From: Rheum nobile
Lineage: Eukaryota; Streptophyta; Magnoliopsida; Caryophyllales; Polygonaceae
DNA: 64,000 bases
Reading direction: 5' to 3'
NCBI GenBank assembly: GCA_027886185.1
Contig: WOAB01000321.1
Location: 1,765,192-1,829,191 of the forward strand
The notes beneath the pieces were generated by a model. That model did no database searches, had not been told where the DNA came from, and saw only the letters and a program-made list of their open reading frames with translations. Shown one piece after another: positions 9,829 through 21,207 of this stretch. The translations under genes were made by a program, and so were the position numbers. Every line of letters begins with the position of its first letter. Within the stretch, counting starts at the first letter, position 1.

Positions 9829-10338
9829 GTATGATATGCCTTTGGTGGAGATTGTTGGTTTTACCTGCACTCACAAGACGTTCAACATTGCGTATGCATT
9901 CACCCGAGTGGAAAAGTTTTTCCACTACAGGTGGATAGTGAGTGCCCTTCGGAACTTGTTTGAGCAGTTGGGAGTTATGCCAAAGGCTATAATGACCGAT
10001 TGTGAAAAGGCTCTCATCAAAGCTATTAAGGTAGTTTTCAAAGACGTCCCGGTTAGACAGCTCTTGTGTTGGGTCCATATTAGAAACAATATCAAGGCAC
10101 ATGCCGACAAGGTTATAAAAGATAGTGTCAAGGTCGATATGTTTACAAACCAGTGTTGGGGACTATTTTGCTCGATCACGAAGGAAAGGTACGAGGAGAG
10201 GCTCAGAGCATTGAGGACGCCGTGGAAAAATGGCCTTGTTGGATACGTCGAGAGGGAATGGCTGACTCCTTACAAGGAAAGTATAGTAAGAGCGTGGACG
10301 GATGACACCCTTCACTTCTTCACGCGAACTTCAAGCAG
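9829..10338 (+). CDS. MULE copy 2 exon 3: catalytic core of the transposase
   Basis: An open exon of 170 codons between AG acceptor 9827-9828 and donor GTATCT at 10339. It holds the second catalytic Asp (codon 9998-10000, MTDCEKAL) and the MULE C-x2-H motif (Cys 10067, His 10076, in LLCWVHIRNN). The segment with the third acidic residue follows in a region rich in Glu (TKERYEERLRAL). It ends TSSR, joining exon 4 as SRVEGMHRVLK, the usual MULE sequence. This exon is intact in both copies. Alone it would not form an active transposase because of stops up- and downstream. Confidence 0.82.
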
Positions 10339-10423
10339 GTATCTTTTGAACATTGTGTAGTTGGAAGAGTTTACTATTGGGTATGAATGTTGTACTAAGG
10401 AAAAAATGTTTTTGTTTTGATAG

Positions 10424-11806
10424 GGTTGAGGGGATGCATCGTGTGTTGAAAGATATTGTAGGGTCTAGCAGAGGCGGCTTTAACAGAGTGATCGTGAGGA
10501 TCCACCATGCAATCATTCTTTAAATGGACACGATTAAAGCGACCATGAACAAGTCACTGTCTACACGACCAATGGAGTTCAACGATCCAATGTTTCCGGA
10601 GCTTGCCCGAATGGTCTTTTCAAGGCTGTTTTGCAGAGTGTCGGATAGGTGTTTTGATTTGTTGTTGGCCATGTATGATCATCTAGTGAAGGATGCTATT
10701 CAGAAGTATGCGATGATTATTAGGTGAGAGATTGCCTTGGGTTGCCGTGCGTCCACGATATTGCAAAAGCCATCATTACGAGGACAGCTCTCACTCCAGA
10801 CGACATTCACGACTTCTAGAAGGACTTCCATTGGGAAGAGGATCCAACAACATCTGCGCTTGCTGACGACAGTGTTTCGATTTCCATTCCAGAGCTGAGA
10901 TTGCGTGAGATGTGGTCGAGAGTGCAAAGCCGTACTTTGAACCAAGCCACGTTATGGCAACTGAGTGAGTTGTACATGGCCTTGGAGCATCCGGAATAGA
11001 GTACATTTATGGAGTTGACGGACATCTGTAGAAAGGGAAGGCCAAGTGGTGCGAAGAACAAGGCAAAGGGGTCACCGAGTAGGGAAAAGAGCCTGCATGA
11101 GCACGTAAGAGAAGACTTACTGAAGTCTAAGAAGGCGAAGGCAGAGGGAAAGGCAAAGGAGAAGGTGAAAGGGCCAGGCCATCCCAGAAAGCAAGCAAGT
11201 TTCGTGGTGCTCGACGCTGAGGACATGCAATCCCAACCGCAACTAGAAGAATCACAATTTGAGGACGACCATGTGGGAGTCCGTCCATCGGATTGGCCTG
11301 AAGAACCCATGATTCATTTTGGGGTGGACTTTGGGGTTCAGAATATCGATTACTTCTGGTTTGGGTACATTAACGGTGCTATGGATGTACGTTCAGACGG
11401 ACACTGTGGTTATCGGTCTTTGGCTGTGCTTATGGGTATGAGTCAGGGTCAATATCCCTTGATCCGTAGCGCGATGGCAAAGGAGTTGCGTGTCAACCGA
11501 CAAATGTGGGAGCCGATACGAGCTTATGCAATACCAGGGTCATGGGACGATCTAATGGTTCAAATTAACTATGTTCATACCCCATGTGGCTCGAATTATT
11601 GGCTTGACATGCCATTCACGGGTTTAGTGTTTGCCACGGTGTATAACGTTGATATCGTCGTCATATCTGAGCACCCTTCATTGTGCTTACCAATACGGGC
11701 GTCTGGACCAAGCTTCGCACCTCCCTTCAATTTTTTAGGGATAGCACACGTAGGGGATCACAACCACTGGATACCGATAATGTTTCGTATCTCTACTTGT
11801 ACTTAG
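10424..11806 (+). pseudogene. MULE copy 2 exon 4: transposase C-terminus and OTU-like cysteine protease domain, broken
   Basis: It starts after AG at 10422-10423. The frame is stopped by TAA 10521-10523, TAG 10817-10819 and TAG 10997-10999, all shared with copy 1. A private 1-bp deletion near 10696 (GATGCTATTC versus GATGACTATTC) shifts frame. From ATG 11009 a clean 265-codon ORF remains: a Lys/Arg-rich linker (residues ~8-75), an acidic stretch, then the OTU-like domain with DGHCGYRS (Cys at residue 133) and GDHNHW (His at 253). OTU proteases are deubiquitinases; this catalytic Asp-Gly-x-Cys and late His-Trp arrangement is typical. Activity is not shown. A final short exon (VTLIDDSPLPPITD) begins at 11868 and is cut off by the copia element. 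Confidence 0.78.
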
Positions 11807-11921
11807 ATGTTTCATTTGCAATATTGTGTATGCTAATTGCGTTTTTTTTGTTTGTATTCGTATAGGTGACGCTCATTGATGACTCTCCATTACCACCCAT
11901 TACGGATATTCTGTTGTTCCC

Positions 11922-12920
11922 CTATGACTCTGGCTCGTCATCATCAGAGTTGGCACAATCATCTCCCCAGACAGCAATGAAAGCCTTCTTTTTATCGTTC
12001 CCAGAATTTTCACCATTGTTGTCTGAGTTATTCCCTTTAGGGCACTTATTAGCATAGTGACCCTTTTCCTTGCAGTTGAAGCAAGTAACATCCTTGATGT
12101 CTCGTTTCTCACCATTGTTCCCATCATTCCTGAATGATCTACCCTTGCGATAGAGAGTTCGCATAGCTTTGGTGAGAAGAGCAGTTTCTGGATCTACACC
12201 ATCCAAGTTGTCATCTTTGTTGTTTTCTATCATCTCAAAAGCTTTTTCAACCATCAAGGCAATGCCTTTAGGTTTAACATATTTCTCTTCTTAATCATAC
12301 TTTTTAATCTTCCCAAATACTTCATAAAGTGTGAGTTTGAGAGTATTAGGATTCTCCTTGAGAATTGCTTTAGTCATCTTATGCCTTGGAGGAAGTCCAT
12401 CGATAATGATGAAAATTTTCTCCTTGGGAAGTATTTCCTTTTCATCGACATCGTGAGCAGCAAGTCTAGTGGTGATTTCCTCAAATCTGGATTGATAAGA
12501 GGAAATAGTCTCACCATCGATCATGGTGAAGTTATAGAAGTCTTTCTTTGCTTGGAAACGATCAAGATCTCTAAGATCAGAACTTCCCATGTACATCTGT
12601 TCCAAGGCTGCCCACATATCCTTTGCAGTTGCACAAGAGTGTAACTTGGATGCATCTTCAATGCTGATAGCGTTGTTGATAAACATACAAGCCTTAGAAT
12701 TTTTCTCCATGATTTTGAAATCATCTGGGCTCCAAGGTTTTATTCCTTTGATTACATCTTCAACAACCTTTTCTTCACCAACCTCAATGACTCTCCAGCA
12801 TTGGTAGTCACTACTCTTCAACCAGTCTGTGAAGAGGTCCTTCCAGTGTTGAAACTTTCCACCGATAGGCATGAACGGAGGTTTGTTGTTCCCAAGCCCA
12901 ACTTCATGAGTGGAAGCCAT
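11922..12920 (-). pseudogene. Copia gag polyprotein with CCHC zinc knuckle, one in-frame stop
   Basis: The frame starts at ATG 12920 (MASTHEVG). The first 209 codons match the copia-type Gag capsid region (UBN2-like): PIGGKFQHWKDLFTDWL near the start, then DMWAALEQMYMG, then FEEITTRLAAH and IDGLPPRHK. A TAA at 12291-12293 interrupts after KKYD. The same frame then continues through a linker to the zinc knuckle CFNCKEKGHYANKCP, a nucleic-acid-binding CCHC motif, and an acidic tail ending at a stop at 11922. Gag packages the element's RNA in virus-like particles. Only the nonsense mutation and the missing pol prevent function. Confidence 0.9.
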
Positions 12921-12966
12921 TGTTACCTGTGAATCTGAAAAGAATACACAATCTAGAGCAAACCTT

Positions 12967-12977
12967 CTCTGATACCA
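12967..12977 (-). promoter_or_regulatory. Retrotransposon primer-binding site (initiator tRNA-Met type)
   Basis: The minus strand reads TGGTATCAGAG, the usual plant copia primer-binding site complementary to the 3' end of initiator tRNA-Met. It lies two bases inside the LTR end (ATT TGG overlap region) and about 47 bp before the gag ATG. Confidence 0.93.
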
Positions 12978-12979
12978 AT

Positions 12980-13803
12980 TGTTGAATCATAGTGTGTTAG
13001 ACAGAGAACGATGTGACTGTTCCCTGGGCAACGGAATATAAAGATTCAAAGTAATAAGTAATTTCCCCAAAACAAATACTTGTATTATTAAGAATTGTAC
13101 AATCTCACAAGTCTTATCTCCACCTATACCCTAGGTTAAAGACCTTGAGTGCAATCAACTCCTAACGACACAAGAACAAAACAAGACCTTTAGCAAGAAC
13201 TATCCATACCTTGCCTTAGACCTTCGATCTCAGTTCTCATAAGAGTTCCTTGGTATGCTTGATGGTTATAGCTGAGATGCCTTTCCTCAAGGCAAATCTC
13301 ATCTATATATATATAGGGTCTAACAAAAATCCTATTACCAAATATCTAACAATTGACATATATGGTAACAACAAATAATTTCGTTACTAAATAAGTTTAT
13401 CAGACTATAAACACATGGTTTCCTTATATAAACTTTCCTAAGACTCATTATCTTCTTCTTCTTCTCCAAGCAAAACTCGAAATCTCGTTTCCTTGTATAA
13501 TTGAGTCTATCTGGGAACAGCTGGCACATATCTGCGTTCCTCATCGTTCCACAAATGTTGTTTCCATATATAGAGTTTTCCTTGTATAGGAACCACGCGT
13601 GTCAGATTTCCAATTTGCTTCCGCGTAACAGTTCCTTGTTTCCACAACGTTCCTTAGCTCTTCTCTGCTTTCTCTTCTTCATGCGTTTTTTATTGTTACC
13701 TTATTCTTTCATAAGACCTGAAACTCATAGGAACAACAAGAAAACATAAAACCTAATGGTGTTTATCATCATCAAAACCAGAGGGAACGTCAAGGTTCCA
13801 ACA
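12980..13803 (-). mobile_element. Copia LTR, 824 bp
   Basis: On the minus strand it starts TGTTGGAACCTTGACG and ends TCAACA, so it has TG...CA termini with a short TGTTG/CAACA inverted repeat. The primer-binding site follows directly. A TATA-like run (TATATATATATA, 13303-13316) sits about two thirds in and is a likely promoter. No partner LTR exists in the window, so age cannot be estimated from LTR divergence. Confidence 0.88.
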
Positions 13804-15982
13804 ACCACATGTCACACCAACATTTCATTTGACACATGTCACCCCCACCATCCTTCTTGCCATATGTCTTTTTCTAAGCATTTTACATTTTTTAAACCTT
13901 AAATTATATAAAAAGTTTTGATACCACAATTGTATACAAAAATTTACTCCCATAATTTCTAAATTTATACCTCAAATTATAAAGAAGAGATTTGATACCA
14001 CAATTACATACAAAAATTTAATCCCATAATTTCTAAAAGTCAAACACTTCCTAATTAAAATATAAATAAATATCCAATAAAAAATTTCATAATTAAGATT
14101 TAATCCCTCAAAAATTTAAACCATGCTCTCTCCCATCTTGCTTCACCACAGCTGATGTCGCCTGGCTAGGCTGACGACTTGCTTCACCACAGTTGCAACC
14201 TCTGAAGTTGGACCCTACTAGATTGTGCACCCATTTGACCTGATTCTTTTAATTTGTTGTGATCAAACTTCACAAACGTATACAAATTAAAGGAAATGTG
14301 CCTTATATAATATGCAATATCTTCTTCGGATGAAGAAAGAATAAGTAGGTAGTGTTAGATTAAATATACATAAGGGAAATTATATGGGGGTGATCGATAA
14401 TATAATGCTTTTTGTGAGTGAGAGTTTTTTGTTTGGTAATGAATGTATAAAGGTTATTATTAATAGTGGAAAGTGGATTGCATGTGGTGATACAAAAGCA
14501 AATCTAATATATATATACACTAAAGTAAAATAAACTAATGTTACATGGGATCCCACGTTTAATTTATAACGTGTCATTTAAAAAAAAAATATTAAAGGGA
14601 TTTCTATCCTAAACCTATTACTAATCTTTTCTTATATAAATACAAATTACAAATCAATAAATTAAGAAGATTACAAATCAATTATGAATATTACAAATAA
14701 ATTACAAAAGATTACAAATAAAAAATAAATAAACTAAGCAACATGTGTCTTCTTCAATGAAATATAATCGGCATAATTCCATTTGAGTTTTCTTCCTATG
14801 GAGACTAATGGATTTTAGATATTTATCTGTAGAAGTTGAAAATCAGGGTTAGCTTTTTTAAGGTACACAATATCTGATGATGCAAAGAAGCCAAATTTAC
14901 CGAACTATAGATTGCACATTCCCTTGGATGTTTAAAAAAGATCCAATTTTATATTGATAAAAATGGACAGTTAAATCTGATTCCCAACATATCAAATACA
15001 ACAACAAAACAGATGAGACACACATTTAACAATAGAGAAAGTAACACATTGTTCTGCTAAATTTCAAAATTTATGATTGAAGAACTACTTTTTCACAAAA
15101 TTATATATTATTTTGTTCAGAACATTCTCAAGTTAAAATCTATAGACTGACTCGAATAATAGGTTCATAAAAAATATTGAATTAAACTAAGAAAATAAAA
15201 TTGTCATAATAAAATTATTCCTACAATGAGAATTGAGTTTAAATGAATGATTGAAGATAACTTAATATGTAAATGCAAACCTCTAATAAGGAGTCTTTAT
15301 TGTAGTTTCTCATACTCTAATTTTGTTAAGAATTCCTATAACAAGAATTGATTTTAAAGTAGAACACTCTACACCAGAATTCAATGCTCTATAGATGTAT
15401 TCACAAAATATTATGCAACACGGTTGAATAACTTATTTGGAAAGAAAAGATTGGGAGAATATTATAATCAACAAAATTAAATTTTATATTTATAGATAGT
15501 TTTTTATTCAGTATTATCTTTTCATTTTTCATCATTATATCTGATTATAAATGTTTTCTTCAACATGCCAGACTCTCCAACTTCATGCACTAGAGAGAGT
15601 TTAAAGGAACACCATTTGAATCGTGAGCAAGTATTTGTCTCTTTGGCGCCGTTTAGTTTTGGCTCTTTATACATTTAGATATAATAATTAATTTTGGTGT
15701 TTAGAATTTTTTACTCTTCTCCTGCCATGCTCTCAAGGTTAAATTCATCTCTTTTATTTAAAATCTACTATATATATACACACACTAAACTAGAACCTAA
15801 CTACACCACATGACACACCATCGTTAAAACTGCCACATGTAAACCATATCAATTCATGCATTTTTTAAGTTTTTTTTGGCATAATATTTAAATTAAAATT
15901 ATTATTTTTTATTTTATTTTCAAGATTTAAAATTCAATCTAATCATAAATCTAATATATATCAACTAAACTAAAACCTCTCT
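13804..15982. other. AT-rich non-coding stretch
   Basis: No gene, RNA gene or recognisable transposon protein was seen. It contains several CACATGTCAC-type words near 13806 and 13836 and a related segment near 15803. Three copies of an ATCTA(A/C)TATATATA motif lie near 14504, 15767 and 15951, and a small direct repeat at 13901-14040. Degenerate non-autonomous transposon debris is the likeliest content. The satellite array begins at about 15983. Confidence 0.6.
13901..14040. repeat. Direct repeat, 74-bp period, two copies
   Basis: TTGATACCACAATT followed by ACAAAAATTTA and CCCATAATTTCTAAA occurs at about 13918 and 13992. The two copies differ by a few bases. No function is visible. Confidence 0.75.
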
Positions 15983-16973
15983 TCTAATAATGCCAAAATA
16001 TTGGCGGAAACAAAGAGCTAAGAGTTTGAGCGCCAAACAACACTAAGAACACCTACGTTTTACCATTTACGACCCACGGCTCAACTTTGAGAGAGAGTTA
16101 TGAGTTTCAAATTTTGTCAATTTCTTTTCAAAAATCATCTTTTTATTCAAAATATTGGGAAGGAAACAAAGAGCTAAGAGTTTGGGCAACAAACAACACT
16201 AAAAACACCTATGATTTTCCATTTAAGACAAAAGACACAACTTTGAGTGAAAGTTATGAGTTTTAAAATTTGTCAATTTATTTTCGTGAATCATCTTATA
16301 TTGTTAAAATATTAGGAATGAAACAAAGATCTCAGAGTTTGGGCAACAAACAACACTAAAAACATCTAAGATTTACCATTTACGAAACACAAGGCACAAC
16401 TTTGACCGAAAGTGTTCCGTTTCAAATTTTGTCAATTTCTTTCTGTGAATCATCGAATAATGTCAAAATATTGGCGGAAACAAAGAGCTAAGAGTTTGGG
16501 CGCCAAACAACACTAAAAACACCTACGTTTACCATTTACGACACACGGCTCAACTTTGAGAGAAAGTTATGGGTTTCACATTTTGTCAATTTCTTTTCAA
16601 GAATCATCTTATTTTGTGGGAAGGAAACAAAGAGCTAAGAGTTTGGGCAACAAACAACACTAAAAACACCTACGATTTTCGATTTACGACAAAAGGCACA
16701 ACTTTGAGCGAAAGTTATGAGTTTCAAATTTTGTCAATTTATTTCTGTGAATCATCTTATATTGTATAAATATTGGGGGAAAACAAAGAGCTAAGAGTTT
16801 GGGCAACAAACAACACTAAAACCACCTAGGATATACCACTTACGACATATGATGCAACTTTGAGTGAAAGTTAAGAGTTTCAAATTTTGTCAATTTTTTT
16901 ATGTACATCATCTTATATTGTCAAAATATTGTGGGAAACAAACAACTAAGAGTTCGGGCAACAAACAATACTA
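15983..16973 (+). repeat. Satellite array, first forward block
   Basis: It begins inside an E-class monomer (TCTAATAATG, ATATTGGCGG) and runs through F, A and a mix of other classes. These edge monomers are more diverged than those inside the array (for example A monomers with ATTTAAGACAAAAGACAC and a shortened A at 16615). That is the usual pattern at an array margin. The block ends in a C monomer at an inversion junction. Confidence 0.9.
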
Positions 16974-17009
16974 TTGTTTATCGCCTGAACAAAGAGCTAA
17001 TATTATGGT

Positions 17010-20000
17010 AAATCATAGGTGTTTATAGTATTGTTTGTCGCCCGAACTCTTAGCTCTTTGTTTTTAGTGTTGTTTGTCTTCCAAACTCTTAGATCTTTGT
17101 TTCCTTCCTAATATTTTAACAATATAAGATGATTCATGGAAATAAATTGTCAAATTTTAAAACTCATAACTTTCGCTCAAAGTTGTGCCTTTTGTCGTAA
17201 ATGTAAAATTGTAGGTGTTTTTAATGTTGTTTGTTGCCGAAACTATTAGCTCTTTGTTTCCTTCCCAATATTTTGACAAAATAAGATGATTTTTCAAAAG
17301 AAATTGACAAAATTTGAAACTCATAACTTTCTCTCAAAGTTGAGCCATGTCTCGTAAATGGTAAAACGTAGGTGTTTTTAGTGTTGTTTGGCGCCCAAAC
17401 TCTTAGCTCTTTGTTTCCGCCAATATTTTGACATTATTAGATGATTCACATAACGAAATTGACAAATTTTGAAACGCATAACTTTCGGTCAAAGTTGTGC
17501 CTTGTGTTTCGTAAATGGTAAAACTTAGATGTTTTTAGTGTTGTTTGTCTTCCAAACTCTTAGATCTTTGTTTCGTTCCTAATATTTTAACAATATAAGA
17601 GGATTCACGGAAATAAATTTACAAAATTTGAAACTCATAACTTTCGCTCAAAGTTGTGCCTTTTGTCGTAATTGGTAAATTGTAGTTGTTTTTAGTATTG
17701 TTTGTCGCCCAAACTCAAGCTCTTTGTTTCCCCCCTAATATTTTGACAATATAAGATGATTCATGTAAAGAAATTGACAAAATTTGAAACACATAACATT
17801 CGCTCAAAGTTGTGCCTTATGTCGTAAATGGTAAATCGTAGGTGTTTATAGTATTGTTTGTCGCCCGAACTCTTAGCTCTTTGTTTCCCACAATATTTTG
17901 ACAATATAAGAAGATTCACATAAAAAAAATTGACAAAATTTGAAACTCTTAACTTTCACTCAAAGTTGCATCATATGTCGTAAGTGGTATATCCTAGGTG
18001 GTTTTAGTGTTGTTTGTTGCCCAAACTCTTAGTTCTTTGTTTCCCCCCAATATTTTGACAATATAAGATGATTCACGAAAATAAATTGACAAAATTTGAA
18101 ACACATAACTTTCGATCAAAGTTGTGCCTTTTGTCGTAAATGGAAAATCGTAGGTGTTTTTAGTGTTGTTTGTTGCCCAAACTCTTAGCTCTTTGTTTCC
18201 TTTCCAATATTTTGACAAAATAGATGATTCTGGAAAAGAAATTGACAAAATTTAAAACACATAACTTTCTTTCAAAGTTGAGCCGTGTGTCGTAAATGGT
18301 AAAACGTAGGTGTTTTTAGTGTTGTTTGGCGCCCAAACTCTTAGCTCTTTGTTTCCGACAATATTTTGACATTATTAGATGATTCACAGAAAGAAATTGA
18401 CAAAATTTGAAACGCATAACTTTCGGTCAAAGTTGTGCCTTGTGTTTCGTAAATGGTAAATCTTATATATTTTTAGTGTTGTTTGTCTTCCAAACTCTTA
18501 GATCTTTGTTTCCTTCCTAATATTTTGACAATATAAGATGATTCACGGAAATAATATTACAAAAGTTGAAACTCATAACTTTCGCTCAAAGTTGTGCCTT
18601 ATATCGTAATTGGTAAATAGTAGTTGTTTTTAGTATTGTTTGTCGCCCAAACTCAAGCTCTTTGTTTACCCCTAATATTTTGACAATATAAGATGATTAA
18701 TGGAAAGAAATTGACAAAATTTGAAACACATAACATTCGCTCAAAGTTGTGCCTTATGTCGTAAATGGCAAATCGTAGGTGTTTATAGTATTGTTTGTTG
18801 CCCGAACTCTTAGCTGTTTGTTTTCCACAATATTTTGACAATATAAGATGCTTCACCTAAAAAAAATTGACAAAATTTGAAACTCTTAACTTTCACTCAA
18901 AGTTGCATCATATGTCGTAAGTGGTATATCCTCGGTGGTTTTAGTGTTGTTTGTTGCCCAAACTCTTAGCTCTTTGTTTTCCCACAATATTTTGACAATA
19001 TAAGATGATTCACGAAAATAAATTGACAAAATTTAAAACTCATAACTTTCGCTCAAAGTTGTGCCTTTTGTCGTAAATGGAAAATCGTAGGTGTTTTTAG
19101 TGTTGTTTGTTGCCCAAACTTTTAGCTCTTTGTTTCCTTCCCAATATTTTGACAAAATAAGATGATTCTTGAAAAGAAATTGACAAAATTTGAAACTTAT
19201 AACTTTCTCTCAAAGTTGAGCCATGTGTCGTAAATGGTAAAACGTAGGTGTTTTTAGTTTTGTTTGGCGTCCAAACTCTTAGCTCTTTGTTTCTGCCAAT
19301 ATTTTGACATTATTAGATGATTCACATAAAGAAATTGACAAAATTTAAAACGCATAACTTTCGCTCAAAGTTGTGCCTTGTGTTTCGTAAATGGTAAATC
19401 TTAGATGTTTTTAGTGTTGTTTGTCTTCCAAACTCTTAGATCTTTGTTTCCTTCCTAATATTTTAACAATATAAGATGATTCATGGAAATAAATTTACAA
19501 AAGTTGAAACTCATAACTTTCGCTCAAAGTTGTGCCTTCTGTCGTAATTGGTAAATCGTAGTTGTTTTTAGTATTGTTTTTCGCCCAAACTCAAGCTCTT
19601 TGTTTCCCCCCTAATATTTTGACAATATAAGATGATTCATGGAAAGAAATTGACAAAATTTGAAACACATAACATTCGCTCAAAGTTGTGTCTTATGTCG
19701 TAAATGGTAAATCGTAGGTGTTTATAGTATTTTTGTCGCCCGAACTCTTTGCTCTTTGTTTCCCACAATATTTTGACAATATAAGTTGATTCCCATAAAA
19801 AAATTTGACAAAATTTGAAACTCTTAACTTTCACTCAAAGTTGCATCATATGTCGTAAGTGTGTATCCTAGGTGGTTTTAGTGTTGTTTGTTGTCCAAAC
19901 TCTTAGCTCTTTGTTTTCCCACAATATTTTGACAATATAAGATGATTCACGAAAATAAATTGTCAAAATTTAAAACTCATAACTTTCTCTCAAAGTTGAG

Positions 20001-20270
20001 CCGTGTGTCATAAATGGTAAAACATAGGTGTTTTTAGTGTTGTTTGGCGCCCAAACTCTTAGCTCTTTGTTTTCGCCAATAATTTGACATTATTAGATGA
20101 TTCACAGAAAGAAATTGACAAAATTTGAAACGCATAACTTTCGATCAAAGTTGTGCCTTGTGTTTCGTAAATGGTAAATCTTAGATGTTTTTAGTGTTGT
20201 TTGTCTTCAAAACTCTTAGATCTTTGTTTCCTTCCTAATATTTTAACAATATAAGATGATTCACGGAAAT
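17010..20270 (-). repeat. Satellite array, inverted block (~3.3 kb)
   Basis: All monomers here read in the opposite direction: the typical AACAAAGAGCTAAGAG appears as CTCTTAGCTCTTTGTT. The block has the same six classes, with B-class markers (TCCTAGGTGG or TCCTCGGTGG) near 17990, 18930 and 19868, giving the same ~937-940 bp period. The left junction is at about 16974-17010 and the right junction at about 20270. Confidence 0.93.
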
Positions 20271-20581
20271 AATCATCTTATTTTGTCAAATTATTGGGAA
20301 GGAAACAAAGAGCTAAGAGTTTGGGCAACAAACAAAACTAAAAACACATAAGATTTTCCATTTATGACAAAAGGCACAACTTTGAGCGAAAGTTATGAGT
20401 TTCAAATTTTGTCAATTTATTTTCGTGAATCATCTTATATTGTCAAAATATTGTGGGAAAACAAAGAGCTAAGAGTTTGGGCAACAAACAACACTAAAAC
20501 CACCTAGGATATACCACTTACGACATATGATGCAACTTTGAGTAAAAGTTAAGAGTTTCAAATTTTGTCAATTTTTTTTAT

Positions 20582-21207
20582 GTGAATCATCTTATATTGT
20601 CAAAATATTGTGGAAAACAAAGAGCTAAGTGTTCGGGAGACAAACAATACTATAAACACCTACGATGTATCATTTACGACATAAGGCACAACTTTGAACG
20701 AATGTTATGTGTTTCAAATTTTGTCAATTTCTTTCCATTAATCATCTTATATTGTCAAAATATTCGGGGTAAACAAAGACCTTGAGTTTGGGCGACAAAC
20801 AATACTAAAACAACTACTATTTACCAATTACGATAGAAGGCACAACTTTGTGCGAAAGTTATGAGTTTCAGCTTTTGTAAATTTATTTCCGTGAATCATC
20901 TTATATTGTTAAAATATTAGGAGGGAAACAAAGATCTAAGAGTTTGGAAGACAAACAACAATAAAAACATCTAAGATTTACCATTTACGAAACACAAGGC
21001 ACAACTTTGACCGAAAGTTATGCGTTTCAAATTTTGTCAATTTATTTTCGTGAATCATCTTATATTGTTAAAATATTGTGGGAAAACAAAGAGCTAAGAG
21101 TTTGGGCAACAAACAACACTAAAACCACCTAGGATATACCACTTACGACATATGATGCAACTTTGAGTGAAAGTTAAGAGTTTCAAATTTTGTCAATTTT
21201 TTTTATG
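20582..21207 (+). repeat. Short four-monomer HOR variant (C-D-E/A-B, 625 bp)
   Basis: Two C monomers lie 625 bp apart instead of 937. Between them a monomer starts as E (GACCGAAAGTTATGCG) and ends as A (TTATTTTCGTGAATCATC), then goes straight to B. F and most of A are missing: an unequal-exchange product with the crossover inside a monomer. Confidence 0.8.

Larger units (their letters stand above)
3263..11907. repeat. Giant palindrome: two MULE copies as inverted repeat arms
   Basis: Arm 1 (3263-7459, about 4.20 kb) and arm 2 (7680-11907, about 4.23 kb) are reverse complements through promoter, introns and exons, with only scattered substitutions. The length difference is explained mainly by an extra ~33-bp GTGCGTTAA hairpin unit in arm 2 near 8157-8190. 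The unique centre is 7460-7679. Symmetry ends sharply: on the inside both arms stop at GCCATTTAC / GTAAATGGC, and on the outside arm 2 is cut by a copia element. Confidence 0.92.
7680..11907 (+). mobile_element. Mutator-like element (MULE), copy 2, plus strand, 3' truncated
   Basis: This mirror copy of 3263-7459 has the same gene order on the plus strand. It ends abruptly at ...CCCATTACGGAT (11907), where copia sequence begins. The last ~20 coding bases and the whole 3' flank present in copy 1 are missing. The inner end (7680-8000) is not recognisable as coding; it is shared with copy 1 and lies upstream of the promoter. Confidence 0.78.
11908..13803 (-). mobile_element. Ty1/copia retrotransposon, 5' half only, minus strand
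   Basis: Read on the minus strand the order is LTR (13803-12980), primer-binding site, gag (12920-11922), then a sudden end at the MULE junction 11907/11908. No protease, integrase, reverse transcriptase or second LTR is present. Either the MULE palindrome's outer end was fused to a truncated copia element, or a deletion removed the rest of both. Confidence 0.85.
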
